NCBI RefSeq assembly: GCF_019649055.1
Contig: NW_026570255.1
Location: 1,116,001-1,180,000 of the forward strand
Length of the DNA: 64,000 nt
Reading direction: 5' to 3'
Source of the DNA: Paramacrobiotus metropolitanus
Taxonomy: Eukaryota; Tardigrada; Eutardigrada; Parachela; Macrobiotidae
In this document: positions 20,542 through 30,570 of the stretch, one piece after another
Layout of the letters: each line of letters starts with the position of its first letter
Position numbering within the stretch: the first letter of the stretch is position 1
Translations under genes and position numbers: made by a program
The notes under the pieces: model-generated
Database searches by the model: none
What the model saw: the letters and a program-made list of their open reading frames with translations, nothing else
What the model was told of the DNA's origin: nothing

Positions 20542-22934
20542 AAGCCCAAGAAACTCCGCAGGGCTTTCAGGTTCTCCGGTCGTGGAAACTCGGCGACCGC
20601 CATAATTTTATCGGGGTCCGTTTCCAGTCCTTCTCTGGTAACGATGAATCCTAGAACCCGAACCCGGGCCTTGAGAAAATGACACTTCTCCGGTTTTAGA
20701 AGGAGTTTCGCATTGGCTAGGGCCTTAAACACCGCCTCTAGTGCCTCAAAGTGGCGTTCGAGTGTGGTCCCTCCGATGACAATGTCGTCGAGGTACACGA
20801 ACACGTCAACCCACAACAGGCCACTAAGGACATCGGTGATCATCCGCTGAAAAGCAGCGGGTGCGTTCCGTAGGCCGAAAGGAAGAACTTGGTACTCGTA
20901 AAAAGCACGACCAGCCTGAAAGGCTGTGATCGCTTTCGAATCCTCGGCCAAAGGTACTTGCCAGTACCCGGACTGACAGTCAAGTGTCGTGAAGTACTTC
21001 GACCCACTCAGACATGTCAGACAATCCTCCACATTTGGAAGCGGAAACTTGTCGGGTACGGTCAACGCGTTGACCGCCCGGAAGTCCTGGCAAAGCCGGC
21101 GCCCCTTCTTATCGGAGCCCTTTTTAGCTATTACCACCGGACTACTCCAAGGGCTCGTCGACCGACGAATCACGCCCTTTTCCAACATACTTATGACCTC
21201 TGTGTCTAACCATTTGAACTCTTCAGGCGAGTATCGGTACTGCCGTTGCGACACCGGTTGCGCACCAGGTTTCAACTTTATTTCAAACGGTGACACGTCT
21301 GCATTACCCATGCATTTGTCATTAGTATGAAATAGATACATATATCTATTAATTAACTTTAGCACTTCTGGGCCCACATCTCGGGTCTCCAGGTCACACA
21401 CGTCAAAACTTTCTAACGACAAAGTTTCCCACGTGTAGTCCCACGCTGACAGGTCCAGTTCGGCTTCGGCACCTGTAAGACGCGGAAAGTTAGTATTAGA
21501 TGGTGCAGTTTCAGCCATCAATACTTCTTGGAGTACCTTTGGTGGCTCTTGCAGCCCACCTTGGTTCCCACTGATTAGTCGCTGGGACGTCACGTCCACG
21601 AGCAGGTCCAACTGTTGCAACATGTTGCAACCGATCACCACATCGTGACCTTTCATGGCAAATTCATCGAACACGATGAACGGGACGATATCCCGTTGTC
21701 CAGCTGTTGCCACTTGCAGTAGCACCTGTCCCTGGGCCTCCATCATCTGACCGTTGGCACATTCGGCTTCGATGGTCGAAGGGGCCAAATCGGCTCCCAA
21801 CAGGTCCACCAGGGTACGTTGGACAATGCTGATCGTAGATCCAGTGTCCACGACCGCTCCGAACTGTACACCATTCAACTCGATGGTGACCTTTGGCAAT
21901 GGGGCAGTTAACACTGCTCCGGCCAACCACACGACCTCTCCTACAAGAGAGCGTTCGTAAGCGCGCTTTCGGTCAATTACATGCCGCAGGTCATTCGACT
22001 TGACCAACCTCCTTGGTCCAACCAGCGGGGTTGTCTTGTCGACAGAGAGGATTTTCTTACCTCTCTTCGGGTGTGCTTCCAAAACACACACTTTCTGCTT
22101 CTTGGTTAAGGCCAGCTCCAACTCCTTGGCTGCTAGCTCTAACTCCTCGGCGCTGACCCCGACCTTCTGGTCGTGAATGCGCACCAACGTAGCCTGACCG
22201 TCAACCCGTGACAAGCCCAGGCTTAACTCCACCAAGTGCATCCGGTTCAGCTTTACATCTGCTGAACCAATACGTCCGTCCAATGCTTCCACTTGCATTT
22301 CCCTCCGGATGGTGACTTTATATCCCACAGTTTTGTCCGGTATGAAGACGTTCCATTCCACGATGCACTTCCGAGTACGGACTATATCCGCCCCGGTCCG
22401 ACCATCCAACAGTCCGACCCGAACCTGGATGACATCCATGGGCACATCGTTAGCAAACGACGCCCGAACCCGCAGCAGTCCATGACCAGTCACTGGCATC
22501 ATGGAAACTTTGACCATTGGTGGTCCTAACAACGACTTCTCGTGCCCCATTGTCACGTCGTTGTCCAGCGGGTTCACGTCCTCCAAAGCCCGCTTCACCG
22601 GCGCTTTGGCGACGGTCTCCTTCATCGGCAGCGTTTTCAACGCCCCGACCATGCGTGGCACTCCTGGTTCCGATTTTCCCGGACACCATTTCAGGCCACC
22701 GCGGTCATTCGCTCCGGCCGGTGCATTACCGGCCACCGGTTGCTGTGGCTTAATACCACCCGGCTGTTTGACCGTGCTAACCGATGGCTCCGATTTCTTC
22801 GGCAGCCCTGTCGGTTTTCGCAATGCTTCGTCCAGCTTCTTCGCTGCGGTGCTCGGTACCTTGACCGCTGCATCCGATTTCACCGGCACGGGGATCCAAC
22901 TTCCTTGGCACCACGTCCGGTTTCTTCGATCCAC
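20160..22934 (-). CDS. pol: Element 2 pol, protease and reverse transcriptase part
   Basis: About 360 residues of basic/acidic linker lead to a retropepsin (GAVVDTGSTISIVQ near residue 361; DVVIGCNML), then a reverse transcriptase: CQDFRAVNALT, FTTLDCQSGYWQVPL, FEYQVLPFGLRNAPAAFQ-like block and the catalytic YLDDIVIGG near residue 713 (about 20780-20796). GFIVTREGLETDPDKI and the thumb/connection FLGLCSYYRRFIKSFAHI follow. The frame then loses homology at about 20455, where RNase H continues in another frame. The start overlaps the Gag 3' end by 158 bp in a different frame (+1 relative to Gag), so expression would need +1 frameshifting, or the overlap reflects an indel. Confidence 0.9.
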   Translation of the reverse strand: MDRRNRTWCQGSWIPVPVKSDAAVKVPSTAAKKLDEALRKPTGLPKKSEPSVSTVKQPGGIKPQQPVAGNAPAGANDRGGLKWCPGKSEPGVPRMVGALKTLPMKETVAKAPVKRALEDVNPLDNDVTMGHEKSLLGPPMVKVSMMPVTGHGLLRVRASFANDVPMDVIQVRVGLLDGRTGADIVRTRKCIVEWNVFIPDKTVGYKVTIRREMQVEALDGRIGSADVKLNRMHLVELSLGLSRVDGQATLVRIHDQKVGVSAEELELAAKELELALTKKQKVCVLEAHPKRGKKILSVDKTTPLVGPRRLVKSNDLRHVIDRKRAYERSLVGEVVWLAGAVLTAPLPKVTIELNGVQFGAVVDTGSTISIVQRTLVDLLGADLAPSTIEAECANGQMMEAQGQVLLQVATAGQRDIVPFIVFDEFAMKGHDVVIGCNMLQQLDLLVDVTSQRLISGNQGGLQEPPKVLQEVLMAETAPSNTNFPRLTGAEAELDLSAWDYTWETLSLESFDVCDLETRDVGPEVLKLINRYMYLFHTNDKCMGNADVSPFEIKLKPGAQPVSQRQYRYSPEEFKWLDTEVISMLEKGVIRRSTSPWSSPVVIAKKGSDKKGRRLCQDFRAVNALTVPDKFPLPNVEDCLTCLSGSKYFTTLDCQSGYWQVPLAEDSKAITAFQAGRAFYEYQVLPFGLRNAPAAFQRMITDVLSGLLWVDVFVYLDDIVIGGTTLERHFEALEAVFKALANAKLLLKPEKCHFLKARVRVLGFIVTREGLETDPDKIMAVAEFPRPENLKALRSFLGLCSYYRRFIKSFAHIAAPLHALAKKDQPFFWGKLSRKRLATSKWPCVPHRYWHTSTRRSRWRCTPTHRGTRWAPCWSNATTKVARDRSRMEVGVCWTLKRDTILPNARRWLSYGRLRSSVTSSWDDR

Positions 22935-24357
22935 CGCTTGGCTTCTCCACCACGGTGTCCGCTTTCTTCGGTGTGACCGATTTGGCTGCGACCGACACGT
23001 TAGTCACTACCGATTTAACCACCGGCTTCGGCGTGACTTTGGCAGTCGGTTTCGGTGGTTCCGGTTCCCGGACTTCCACTTCTACCGGCTCGCTGTCGGG
23101 ACTCGGCGGTGTCCACTCCCCATTGTCCGACACCCCGAATTCCATCGCCTCCTCCTTACCGACTGACAACTCCAGTGCATCCGGTTCTGGTGCGGGCGGT
23201 ACCGGCGCTGGCTGTCGTTTTGACGGCAGCTCGTCTTCCGAGCTCGTGTCGCTGTCCGATGTGGTCGGCAGACCGGCCAATTCCGGTTTCTGCCGCTTGA
23301 AACTCCGGATGCGTGCCTTAAACGTTGGTTTAGCACCAGCTGACTTAAAGGTCACTGGTCTCACCACGCCTCCACTGACACGCCCCACCACCATTCGGAC
23401 TTCCGCTCTGGTCTTGGGTTTATTTGACGGGCACTCCCGGGCCAAATGTCCCACCTTCCCGCAGTTGTAACAACTGCGTTGACCTCCGGGGGTTGGTTTA
23501 CCTGTAAAACCACTTCCCCCTGGTTTGGCGGTAGCCGGCCGATTTGCCGACTCACCATCCCCACTACCAGACGGGTTCCGTCCGAACGTGCGACTGCGCC
23601 ATTCCTGACGCTTCGGCGGTCCGAACCTATTTGACGGCTTCGGATGCCCTGTCGTGGCCACCGTCGTTTTAGCATGGTCACGTTCCCGTTGCTCCCTCCG
23701 GCGAAGCGCGTTTTGCGCCATAGTTAGCTCCCCATAAAACTCCTGGGGAGTCTTCGCCTGTGACAACACGACCATCGTGTTGAAACGATCGAGCAGGCCA
23801 TCCTTAACCTGTTCGATGACATCCTCATCCTTCATCTCTCGGTTGACCAAGTAACATTTCGTTACTTTCTCGATGAAGTACGTCGCGATATCTTCGTCTG
23901 GTTGCTGACGTCGCCTACGTAGCTCGCGTTTGTATTGCAGAATGAGGTCCTTCGGGCGGAACCGAGCGCGTAACTGCGTCTCGAACGTTGCCCAACTCGT
24001 GAAGCTTTCCGTCCCGTCCTTGGTGGTGTGATCCCACCACTGCCCGGCAAACTCCTTCAGGCACAATGGAACCTGGCGCAACTTCTTGCGCTCGTCCCAT
24101 TCTAACGCTGCAGCATAGCGGTTAAACTCGAGTAACCACTCATCTACAGCGTCATTCACCATGCCGGTGAATATCGGTGGACGACTGTCCGATGCGATCT
24201 TCAGATCGCTAAACTCCTTGGCAATTTGCCGCGAGTCTAGAACAGTCGGCGCTGTCGCTCCACGCGCCGTCCCTTGCGGTGTCGTTTCCACCGACGGTCT
24301 ACTAGTGTTGTCACCTGGTGTCGTCATGTCCCCAGTGAACAACCACTCTAACATCAA
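22777..24357 (-). CDS. gag: Element 2 Gag (526 aa)
   Basis: Starts at the ATG at 24357. The capsid region is recognisable as Ty3/Gypsy type: PIFTGMVNDAVDEWLLEF, LCLKEFAGQWWDHTT, WATFETQLRARFRPKD, YFIEKVTKCYLVNREMKDEDVIEQVKDGLLD. A single canonical CCHC knuckle, CYNCGKVGHLAREC, lies at about residues 300-313 (near 23430-23470). The C-terminal 200 residues are Pro/Ser/Glu/Lys-rich and low complexity, overlapping the start of pol. It would form the virus-like particle and bind element RNA. The frame is intact. Confidence 0.9.
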   Translation of the reverse strand: MMLEWLFTGDMTTPGDNTSRPSVETTPQGTARGATAPTVLDSRQIAKEFSDLKIASDSRPPIFTGMVNDAVDEWLLEFNRYAAALEWDERKKLRQVPLCLKEFAGQWWDHTTKDGTESFTSWATFETQLRARFRPKDLILQYKRELRRRRQQPDEDIATYFIEKVTKCYLVNREMKDEDVIEQVKDGLLDRFNTMVVLSQAKTPQEFYGELTMAQNALRRREQRERDHAKTTVATTGHPKPSNRFGPPKRQEWRSRTFGRNPSGSGDGESANRPATAKPGGSGFTGKPTPGGQRSCYNCGKVGHLARECPSNKPKTRAEVRMVVGRVSGGVVRPVTFKSAGAKPTFKARIRSFKRQKPELAGLPTTSDSDTSSEDELPSKRQPAPVPPAPEPDALELSVGKEEAMEFGVSDNGEWTPPSPDSEPVEVEVREPEPPKPTAKVTPKPVVKSVVTNVSVAAKSVTPKKADTVVEKPSGGSKKPDVVPRKLDPRAGEIGCSGQGTEHRSEEAGRSIAKTDRAAEEIGAIG

Positions 24358-24421
24358 CCTCTCCCTTAATCCGGGACGAGCGTTAGCTGATATGTACCGT
24401 TACTGTTTAAAAACAGTCCAC

Positions 24422-24434
24422 GGTTTCGGCACCA
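24422..24434 (-). other. Primer-binding site of element 2
   Basis: Two bases inside the 5' LTR the minus strand reads TGGTGCCGAAACC, complementary to the 3' end of a metazoan tRNA-Phe (acceptor GCCGAAA / UUUCGGCACCA). The match covers 13 bases and then diverges. Confidence 0.6.
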
Positions 24435-24436
24435 AT

Positions 24437-24738
24437 TGTAAGGTCACTCTTCAATAGTCAACCTTGTAATCCAGAGCGTGTTCTTCTGTAACCTTTATTC
24501 GTTTACAGCTCGCAACACACTGGCTTTTGCCGTAAAACATAAATCTCTTTTATACTCTTTTTATGACAGTTATCATCCACAGGATCTGTGGGAATATACT
24601 AGCGCCCATCAGATATCGGGCTAAGAACAGCGAACGTTCAGCGAACGTGCATGACACAGCATGCCCACAGACAATAGACTTTAAACTATCGGACATAGTT
24701 CATATAAACATAAACTATCATGTTGCTGTGGCGTGACA
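24437..24738 (-). repeat. 5' LTR of element 2
   Basis: 302 bp copy of 16120-16421; it contains the short direct repeat agcgaacgttcagcgaacgt near 24628-24648. Confidence 0.9.
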
Positions 24739-24742
24739 CGTG

Positions 24743-25638
24743 GAACACCGGGTACGGTCCACGACTGCTTGCGAATCTTTGTCTAGACCTGTAATGCAAG
24801 CACAATTCAGAGGAGAAAAAAGGAACCGAAAGATCCATAAGTTCTAAAACAAAACACCGGGAACCGAGCAGACTTGTCTAACGGCATTTAAGCATGGTGT
24901 GGAAAAGTCAGAAGCTACCTACCAGAAGTAGAAAACGTTGAAGTATTTACTGTGTCTGCAAATGGCAAGCAAGAGAAGCACAAAGAAGTTCCTGACTTAA
25001 TATTTTGTTCGTCTACAAAGCGCGAGCTCATCTGTACCGCTAATTTCGGCTACGATCTTAATTTTTTTTTTATAGAAGATGAACATCCATGAATGTCTTC
25101 GCTGTCAGGACAGCGTCATATCAGCATTCGTGCTTGTACTGAACTTCTTAGTGTTCTGTACGAACGTTCACTTATACGTACGTACGGTCTGCCCACCGTG
25201 CGCTCTGATTGGGAACCTCTCATTATTCTCTTCTAACCGTCTGCATACGTACTAGTATTTAAAACGCACAACCAACCTCTACCGTTGTTCCAAAGTTCCT
25301 GTCGCTTCGACTCGCCGCACAGAGAAGTAAGCAATATTAATTATAATCATAGCGTAAGTAATAATAATTCTTGGCAAACGAAAGCGTATATTCGGGCCCA
25401 TCCAGTGCCTGTTGTTGTGGTGAAGACCGTGCTGCAAGTAATGCCAGCGTGCATCTTCTTTTTATTTCATCAGTAAAGCTATCACGTCGCATCCTATGGT
25501 TTTCCGCTGCTCGTTTCCCCTAATCCAAGATTAGTTTTAAGAGTACTTTTAGTTGGCGGAACTCCGCTCTGCACATTGTGGTTAATTCAGCATGACTTCC
25601 TTCTCCCTCGGCCGCCTCACATCTTCAAGACTTCAGCC
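24743..25638 (+). promoter_or_regulatory. Upstream region of F-box family gene 2
   Basis: No ORF of note. A TATA-like tatttaaaa lies at 25256-25264, about 375 bp upstream of the start codon at 25639, so a 5' UTR of some 340 bp is possible. This segment was also the upstream region of F-box copy 1 on the minus strand before element 2 inserted, so it may have been a shared divergent promoter. Tentative. Confidence 0.25.
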
Positions 25639-27569
25639 ATGCCGAGCGGAATAGGGCGTAACAATAGCGTGGACGTACTGGGCGACGACGGGATGATGCG
25701 GTATGGGAGGGTGGTGGACGTGTCCGACGACGGCCTCTTCATCGACATGCTCTGTCCCAACCGACGTCGGGAACCCGTTCCGTACCATAGCGTCTTCCGA
25801 CCGAACAAGATGAGCAAGTGCGACCTGAAACGAGAGCGCAACAGTTCCCTTACTGTCCTTTCCGTGGAAATCCTGTTACCTCAGACGCCATCGGGACCGT
25901 GGATTTGGTTGCCTGGTGAATCAGACAGTTTCCTATTAGAAAACGCGGCCCACCAGCACACTGGAGCTGTAGTGCACTGGCGCAGTATGGGCAACGGAAA
26001 GTCATGCACAGATTTTCTCCCCATCGAACGCATCCGGTTGCCTGTTGAAGAGGCGCTAAAACAGCGCCGAATGATGAGAAACAAGCGTTGTGCGGATGAT
26101 GAAGATGCTGCTCAATCAGACCATATTCGTTCAGGAACCTTCGTGAAGCGCACTGAACAGCTGGACGACGAATTTCGCTCGGTGTCCGCAAAAGACGTCG
26201 CGGCGCTCATCAAGCGCCTGGATCTCCTGCAACTCTCTTTCTCGTGTGACTATGAAAACAGTGATGACCGTGATAACCCTTTCTATCATGTGGACGTGGT
26301 GGACCTCGTTGATGGGCAGTTGGGGTACCTGTCCGAAGTGGGAGCAGCAGAGAGATCTCAGGTGAGAAAGTGGTTTAACTAGGGTAATTACAAGTAAATA
26401 CAAGGTAAATAGGGTACCTACAACGGCTACAAGTAATTCAGTGCGGGTCCTCGGATTATTATTTCGTCAGATTGACTTGTTTGTCGTACGGTTTTCAGTG
26501 GGGCAGAAAGTTGCTGCGAGCCATGATGGTGTCGAATGCTCATGGTAAATTGTCAGAACTGGCAGCGATAGTTGCTGAAGAGATGGCGCTGCCGGTGGAA
26601 TTGTGGCTGGACGTGTTTTCCTACTTGGACACGGTTACCCAGACGCAGCTGCGCGCGGTATGCGCCGCTTGGAACGCGCTGATGGAATCACCAGCGCTGC
26701 GCTGCCGTATCATCGTCGGAGACGAGTCGTGGGACTGCATAAAGCGAGAATACCGGGTATTCTTAAGCTTGGCGGCGGTTTACAAATGCTTGCGCCGTGA
26801 AACACAGCACATTGTGGTGGACATTCGACGCCGACGGCTGGATTCAGGAAACATAGTGGCGCTGTGCGACATGATTCGCTTCGTGGCAGACCAGCAAACC
26901 GAAATCAGACTAAAAAGTGTGCTCTTCAGCAAACTGGTGCATTTCCTGGTGTTTACCCACGGCGTACATGATGTTGTCCTTGCGGACGACGCCTGCTATA
27001 AACTGACATATTCGAGCTCCGTGTGCTCCCGCACACTACCGTTGCAGCATTTCATTGCGATATGCGCCAGTCTACTATGTAATACCCTCGTCATGGCCAA
27101 CTGGCAGGTTTGTTTGGTATACAAGTACCTTCGACGAGGGCGAGGACGTTATCCCGTAGAAGGGATCGTTTGGGCAAAGGTCCCTTCGGCGCGACTGACG
27201 ACGGGTAGTGATTTCCGCTGCGCATTCCTGGATGCCTTGGAGACAGGATTGCCGGTACTTACGGATCAGAAGCTGGAAGATGTGCGCCAGGAGTTCAACT
27301 CCCTGGGTGATTCTCCTAACGATGTCAGTGTGAAGGATGCCGTCTGTGAGGTAAAGTAACAGTTATGAGCTGTTTCCTCAGTTGCTGTTCTCCGGCTTCA
27401 TAAACCACAGTCCTCATGATTTCTGCAGTGGCTAAGCGCGGTGCAGTCGGCTGATCCACGTCCCTCAACGCACTACCGCGGGAAAACCTGGCACGAGGAC
27501 GACTTGCAGGGTTTGCAGCTAGAAAAACTTTCGGTGTTGTCCGGCATTTTCTGGTTGGGCACGGACTGA
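25639..27569 (+). CDS. F-box protein with Tudor-like N-terminus (family gene 2, intact)
   Basis: Three exons: 25639-26361, 26499-27350 and 27429-27569, all joined in phase 0. Introns are bounded by CAG|GTGAGA...TTTTCAG and GAG|GTAAAG...TTCTGCAG, giving 571 residues. The start ATG (MPSG) is chosen because it is conserved in the other copies; an in-frame upstream ATG at 25576 is not. Residues 15-60 (VDVLGDDGMMRYGRVVDV...LFIDMLCPNRRREPVPY) look like a small Tudor-type barrel. GPWIWLPGE and DEFRSVSAKDVAALIKRL are further family-conserved blocks. The F-box is at about 270-312 (ALPVELWLDVFSYLDTVTQTQLRAVCAAWNAL). A long C-terminal region follows, ending in QSADPRP...GLQLEKLS. F-box proteins dock to Skp1 in SCF ubiquitin ligases, and the C-terminus probably binds substrate (inference). 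A possible AATAAA is at 27867. Confidence 0.8.
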
Positions 27570-28539
27570 GAGCGATGGTCCCGTGGGTTTCGGCTGCTTA
27601 ACAATGCACCTTTAGTTGCTTGAGCACCGTCGTCCAGAGTGGTTGCCTCGGCTTTGAGTATTCGTCTGCCGATAACAGTAAGCAGTGAACAATATTGTCG
27701 AAGTTCTAAATCATTTGCTACATTTTTTCTTTCATTTTATTTAGCGATTCTTTTGATTTTTACCTGTTGCACTTTCAATCACAGAACTGTATTTGCCCTC
27801 ACAAACGCGAAGCGCTTGTACGTTCATTTTTGGCACGCCTGTTGTGGCGAACCCTAAGTCTTTTGTAATAAAGTTCGCTCAAACAACCTCTGGTTTCATT
27901 GGTTTCGGCATTAGATTGCTGTTGAGAGGAGGAGTGACCTCCCCGCACACCCGCACTGGTGCGGGTGCTAAGTTGTTTTGCTGTTTTTGCTAGTGATTTT
28001 CTCCATCTACCAGCTCTTCGATCTGGTAGATTCTTCAGTTGCTAGCCATCGTCGTCTGAGTAACTTGCTGCTATTTTGGCCCCGCAGCATTCTGAATGCT
28101 GCGGGAGCTTCTGTAGTGTCATGTGAATGGGATAAAGTGTGCAGTTGATTGTCGGGTGTCTTGCGTTTCCGCATAACTCGTAGTATACAACACTGCTCAC
28201 TCTGCAGGATAGATTCCGTTTCTGTCTCTGTCCGTGGATTCTTCCTAGATCCACCATCATACTGTCATAGATTAATACAGTTATTATTACCATGTCGCCG
28301 AAGACTGTAAGTACTCCATCGCAAGCATCGGTGCCGTGCCGTGAAGACAGTACGCAACACCAGTGTGCAGTTTCCAAGTTCTGGTTGATATCTCCCGTCA
28401 AAAAAGCTATATATTCTTAGCCCATGCCTTTTATTTTTAAAGCTCTTGGTCAACGAATCATGATTGCCCGAGGGGTGCAGGATTTTTTTTAGGAGAATTT
28501 CGTAAACCGTACTTCGCAACCTGTGGCTGAGTGGGTAAG
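27570..28539. other. Intergenic region with three consecutive hairpins
   Basis: No gene recognised. Three strong inverted repeats lie within 160 bp: cacccgcac/gtgcgggtg (27948-27967), atctaccag/ctggtagat (28005-28031) and cccgcagcatt/aatgctgcggg (28081-28105). Confidence 0.45.
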
Positions 28540-28640
28540 ACCGATTTTCTCCCCATCAAACGCATCTTCTGGTCAGAGGAAGAGGCACTTACTCTGCGTA
28601 GTATCATTAGTATGATGAGAACCAAGCGTAGTGACACATG
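28540..28640 (+). pseudogene. Relic of F-box family exon 1
   Basis: The plus strand encodes TDFLPIKRIFWSEEEALTLR...MMRTKR, closely matching TDFLPIERIRLPVEEALKQRRMMRNKR of the intact gene at 25639-27569. Only about 100 bp of similarity remains. It is a remnant of another family copy in the same orientation as gene 2. Confidence 0.65.
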
Positions 28641-28760
28641 AATATTAACAAAACTACTTTAGCTGCATAAAGACAAGTGAAAAACTTTCTCAAAAACCAT
28701 GGCACATGCAGTTGGAATCGGATAGTCTGTCAGCAAAAGTAGCTGGATACGGTCAGTCCG

Positions 28761-30563
28761 TTAATGAAAATATTGCATTCTATTGACAAAAATAACGCTA
28801 CTACGGGACAGCTTGTCCCACTGCAAATCTTTCAGTCCATCCACGCACCACTTCTTCCCACGGTAATACGAGGAAGGACGCGGATCAGCTGAATGCACTG
28901 AGCACAATACCTGAAGATTAAGACTTAAAGTGGTTTTTAAAGCAAACGAATGCCGGTAAAATATACAGCATAACAGTGAAATAAGAAACTACCTTGCAAG
29001 CAAGTTCTTGAAACTCTTCAAACTTGGTATACCCGAGTGGGCTCAAAGTGGATGGAGGATACCCAAGTGGGCTCAAAGTGTACCGGAGCCGTCCCCATAT
29101 TCGTTCGTCCGGTACCGGCATCGCCGACTCCACGGCATTCCACACTGCGCAGCGGAAACCTGGACCAATCCGCAGTCGATTTGTAGGGAGTTCTACCACG
29201 CTTACACATGTGCGGCGATATCCACCCATGATGCAAGGAAAGCACGCATTAACCTTGCACTTGGTCAGGAGGATCGTACTGCACGGCAGACCGTCGCATG
29301 CGGCAATGAAATCACGTAGCGGCTTCCCATCGAACCTGACTTTTGACAGACCAGACGGATGCAGGGCGCACTCGTCGGTCTGGAAATCGAACCCATCGCT
29401 GTTAATCTGCATGGTCAGGTTTCAACCGCTTAGATGCAGACTTCTCAGATGTGCTCCGGATTGTTGCTGAGATACGTAGCGAATCATGTCGCACAGCATC
29501 ATCAGGGCATTCTTGTCGTTCCGCTGCTCATCGCTCCAGCGCGCGACCACCAGGTGCTGCGTGCATGGGTGCAGGCGTTTGTACACGGTCGGCAAATCAA
29601 ATGCATCGTCATTACAGATATACTGCTTGGAGTAATCCCGTTTTCCAATCAGAACCCGGCTTCGCAGCGCTGGTGTGTCCATCAGCTGGTCCCACTGTGC
29701 GCACACTGCGCGCAGCTGCATCTGCGTCACCGTTTCCAAGTACGAAAATACTTCCACCAACAGTTCCACTGGAAGTATCATCTTGTCGTTTTTTGGCAGG
29801 TTCTCGTCCTGTAGCTGCGATGATTCGATCAGTTCCTGATACACTTCAACGACGTCCTCCTAAAAATCGAATAATATTCCCAAGCCCCTTGGAAATCCCA
29901 AAGAGTTTCCTTAGTAAAATAGCCTGGTTCGAAGAATTATGATGTTCTGCAGCTTTCTCCTTGTCCAAGTACCGCAGACGGTTGTCTACGAGATCAACTA
30001 TCGAGATCGTATCACTCCCGAAATACTTCTGCTTCACTTGTTTGATGAGCGGCTTTATTTCTTCGGCGGACAGCGAGCGGAATTCATCATCCAGCTTCAC
30101 AGTACGCATGACGAGGTCCCCGGGACAAATAAGGTCTTTAAACGCAGGGTCATACACAGACCAGGAACACCAGGTTTTCGTTGCTGCCTGCCGGCAGCCA
30201 TCCGATGCACCGAACGTTGAGGGAAGCGAAACAAAAAAACGTATGCTCCGCACGCAACGCAGCAAAATACCAGACGCTAACGAAATACGTTAGAATCTTA
30301 TTGTTCAACACCTACCTCCTTCAAATTCCTTTTTTAGGCCAACGATTCCAGTTCTGGACCAAAAAAGCTTTGTCGGAGGGAACCCATTCGTTCCGTCTGC
30401 CGGGGCATCGAAAACCCACGACGAGCCCGCGGTCCGTAGACGCTACGACTTTACCACACTGCAGTACTCCATCGTCTCCGGAAACTTCCACATCAGGCTC
30501 CAGCTGCGTGTTCTTTGCTATCGATGGTTGTGGTTGTGCACTTGCCATGATGTCGTCAGTCAC
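28761..30563 (-). pseudogene. F-box/Tudor-like family copy 4, broken
   Basis: Exon 3 at 28910-28761 carries VLCSVHSADPRPSSYYRGKKWC. Exon 2 at 29859-28993 (867 bp) holds the F-box (ILPVELLVEVFSYLETVTQMQLRAVCAQW) and LRDFIAACDGLP. Exon 1 lies upstream of 29924 (DEFRSLSAEEIKPLIKQ, VDLVDNRLRYL). The first intron (29860-29923) would start GC rather than GT (CAG|GC...TTTTTAG|GAG). A TGA at about 29422-29424 interrupts exon 2 (HLSG-stop-NLTMQ). The N-terminal piece from 30563 (SGDDGVLQCGKVV...RCPGRRNEWVPSD) stops at 30321, and the central GPWIW block found in relatives is missing, so part of exon 1 is lost or frameshifted. Exon 2 also carries a small in-frame duplication (TLSPLGYPPS/TLSPLGYTK). Same three-exon plan and phase-0 junctions as the intact genes. 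Confidence 0.75.
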
Positions 30564-30570
30564 GGACTAG

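Larger units (their letters stand above)
16120..24738 (-). mobile_element. Ty3/Gypsy LTR retrotransposon element 2 with env-like gene
   Basis: The LTRs at 16120-16421 and 24437-24738 are each 302 bp and I see no difference between them. TG...CA ends are flanked by the 4-bp duplication CGTG (16116-16119 and 24739-24742). Expression is on the minus strand. Order: 5' LTR (24437-24738), primer-binding site, Gag, protease-RT-RNase H-integrase, env-like glycoprotein, polypurine tract, 3' LTR. Identical LTRs mean recent insertion, yet pol and env contain single-base frame breaks and a stop. The insertion lies 62 bp upstream of the start codon of F-box copy 1. The architecture (Ty3/Gypsy pol followed by env) is that of errantivirus-like elements. 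Confidence 0.9.

Noticed and set aside
22501-23470. Plus-strand ORFs of 170-220 codons opposite the Gag/pol linker of element 2
   Set aside because: Antisense shadows of GC-rich low-complexity coding sequence with recognisable Gag and pol on the minus strand.
25576-25638. Upstream in-frame ATG as start of F-box gene 2
   Set aside because: The added residues are not conserved in the other copies, whereas all begin cleanly with MPSG at the downstream ATG.
9816-29424. UGA reassigned to an amino acid (UGA interrupts several frames: 11565, 9816, 17767, 29422)
   Set aside because: Both intact F-box genes end in UGA at the expected C-terminus, and the retrotransposon copy ending at 63881 also stops at UGA. 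The interrupted frames are in decaying sequences that also carry TAG stops and frameshifts.
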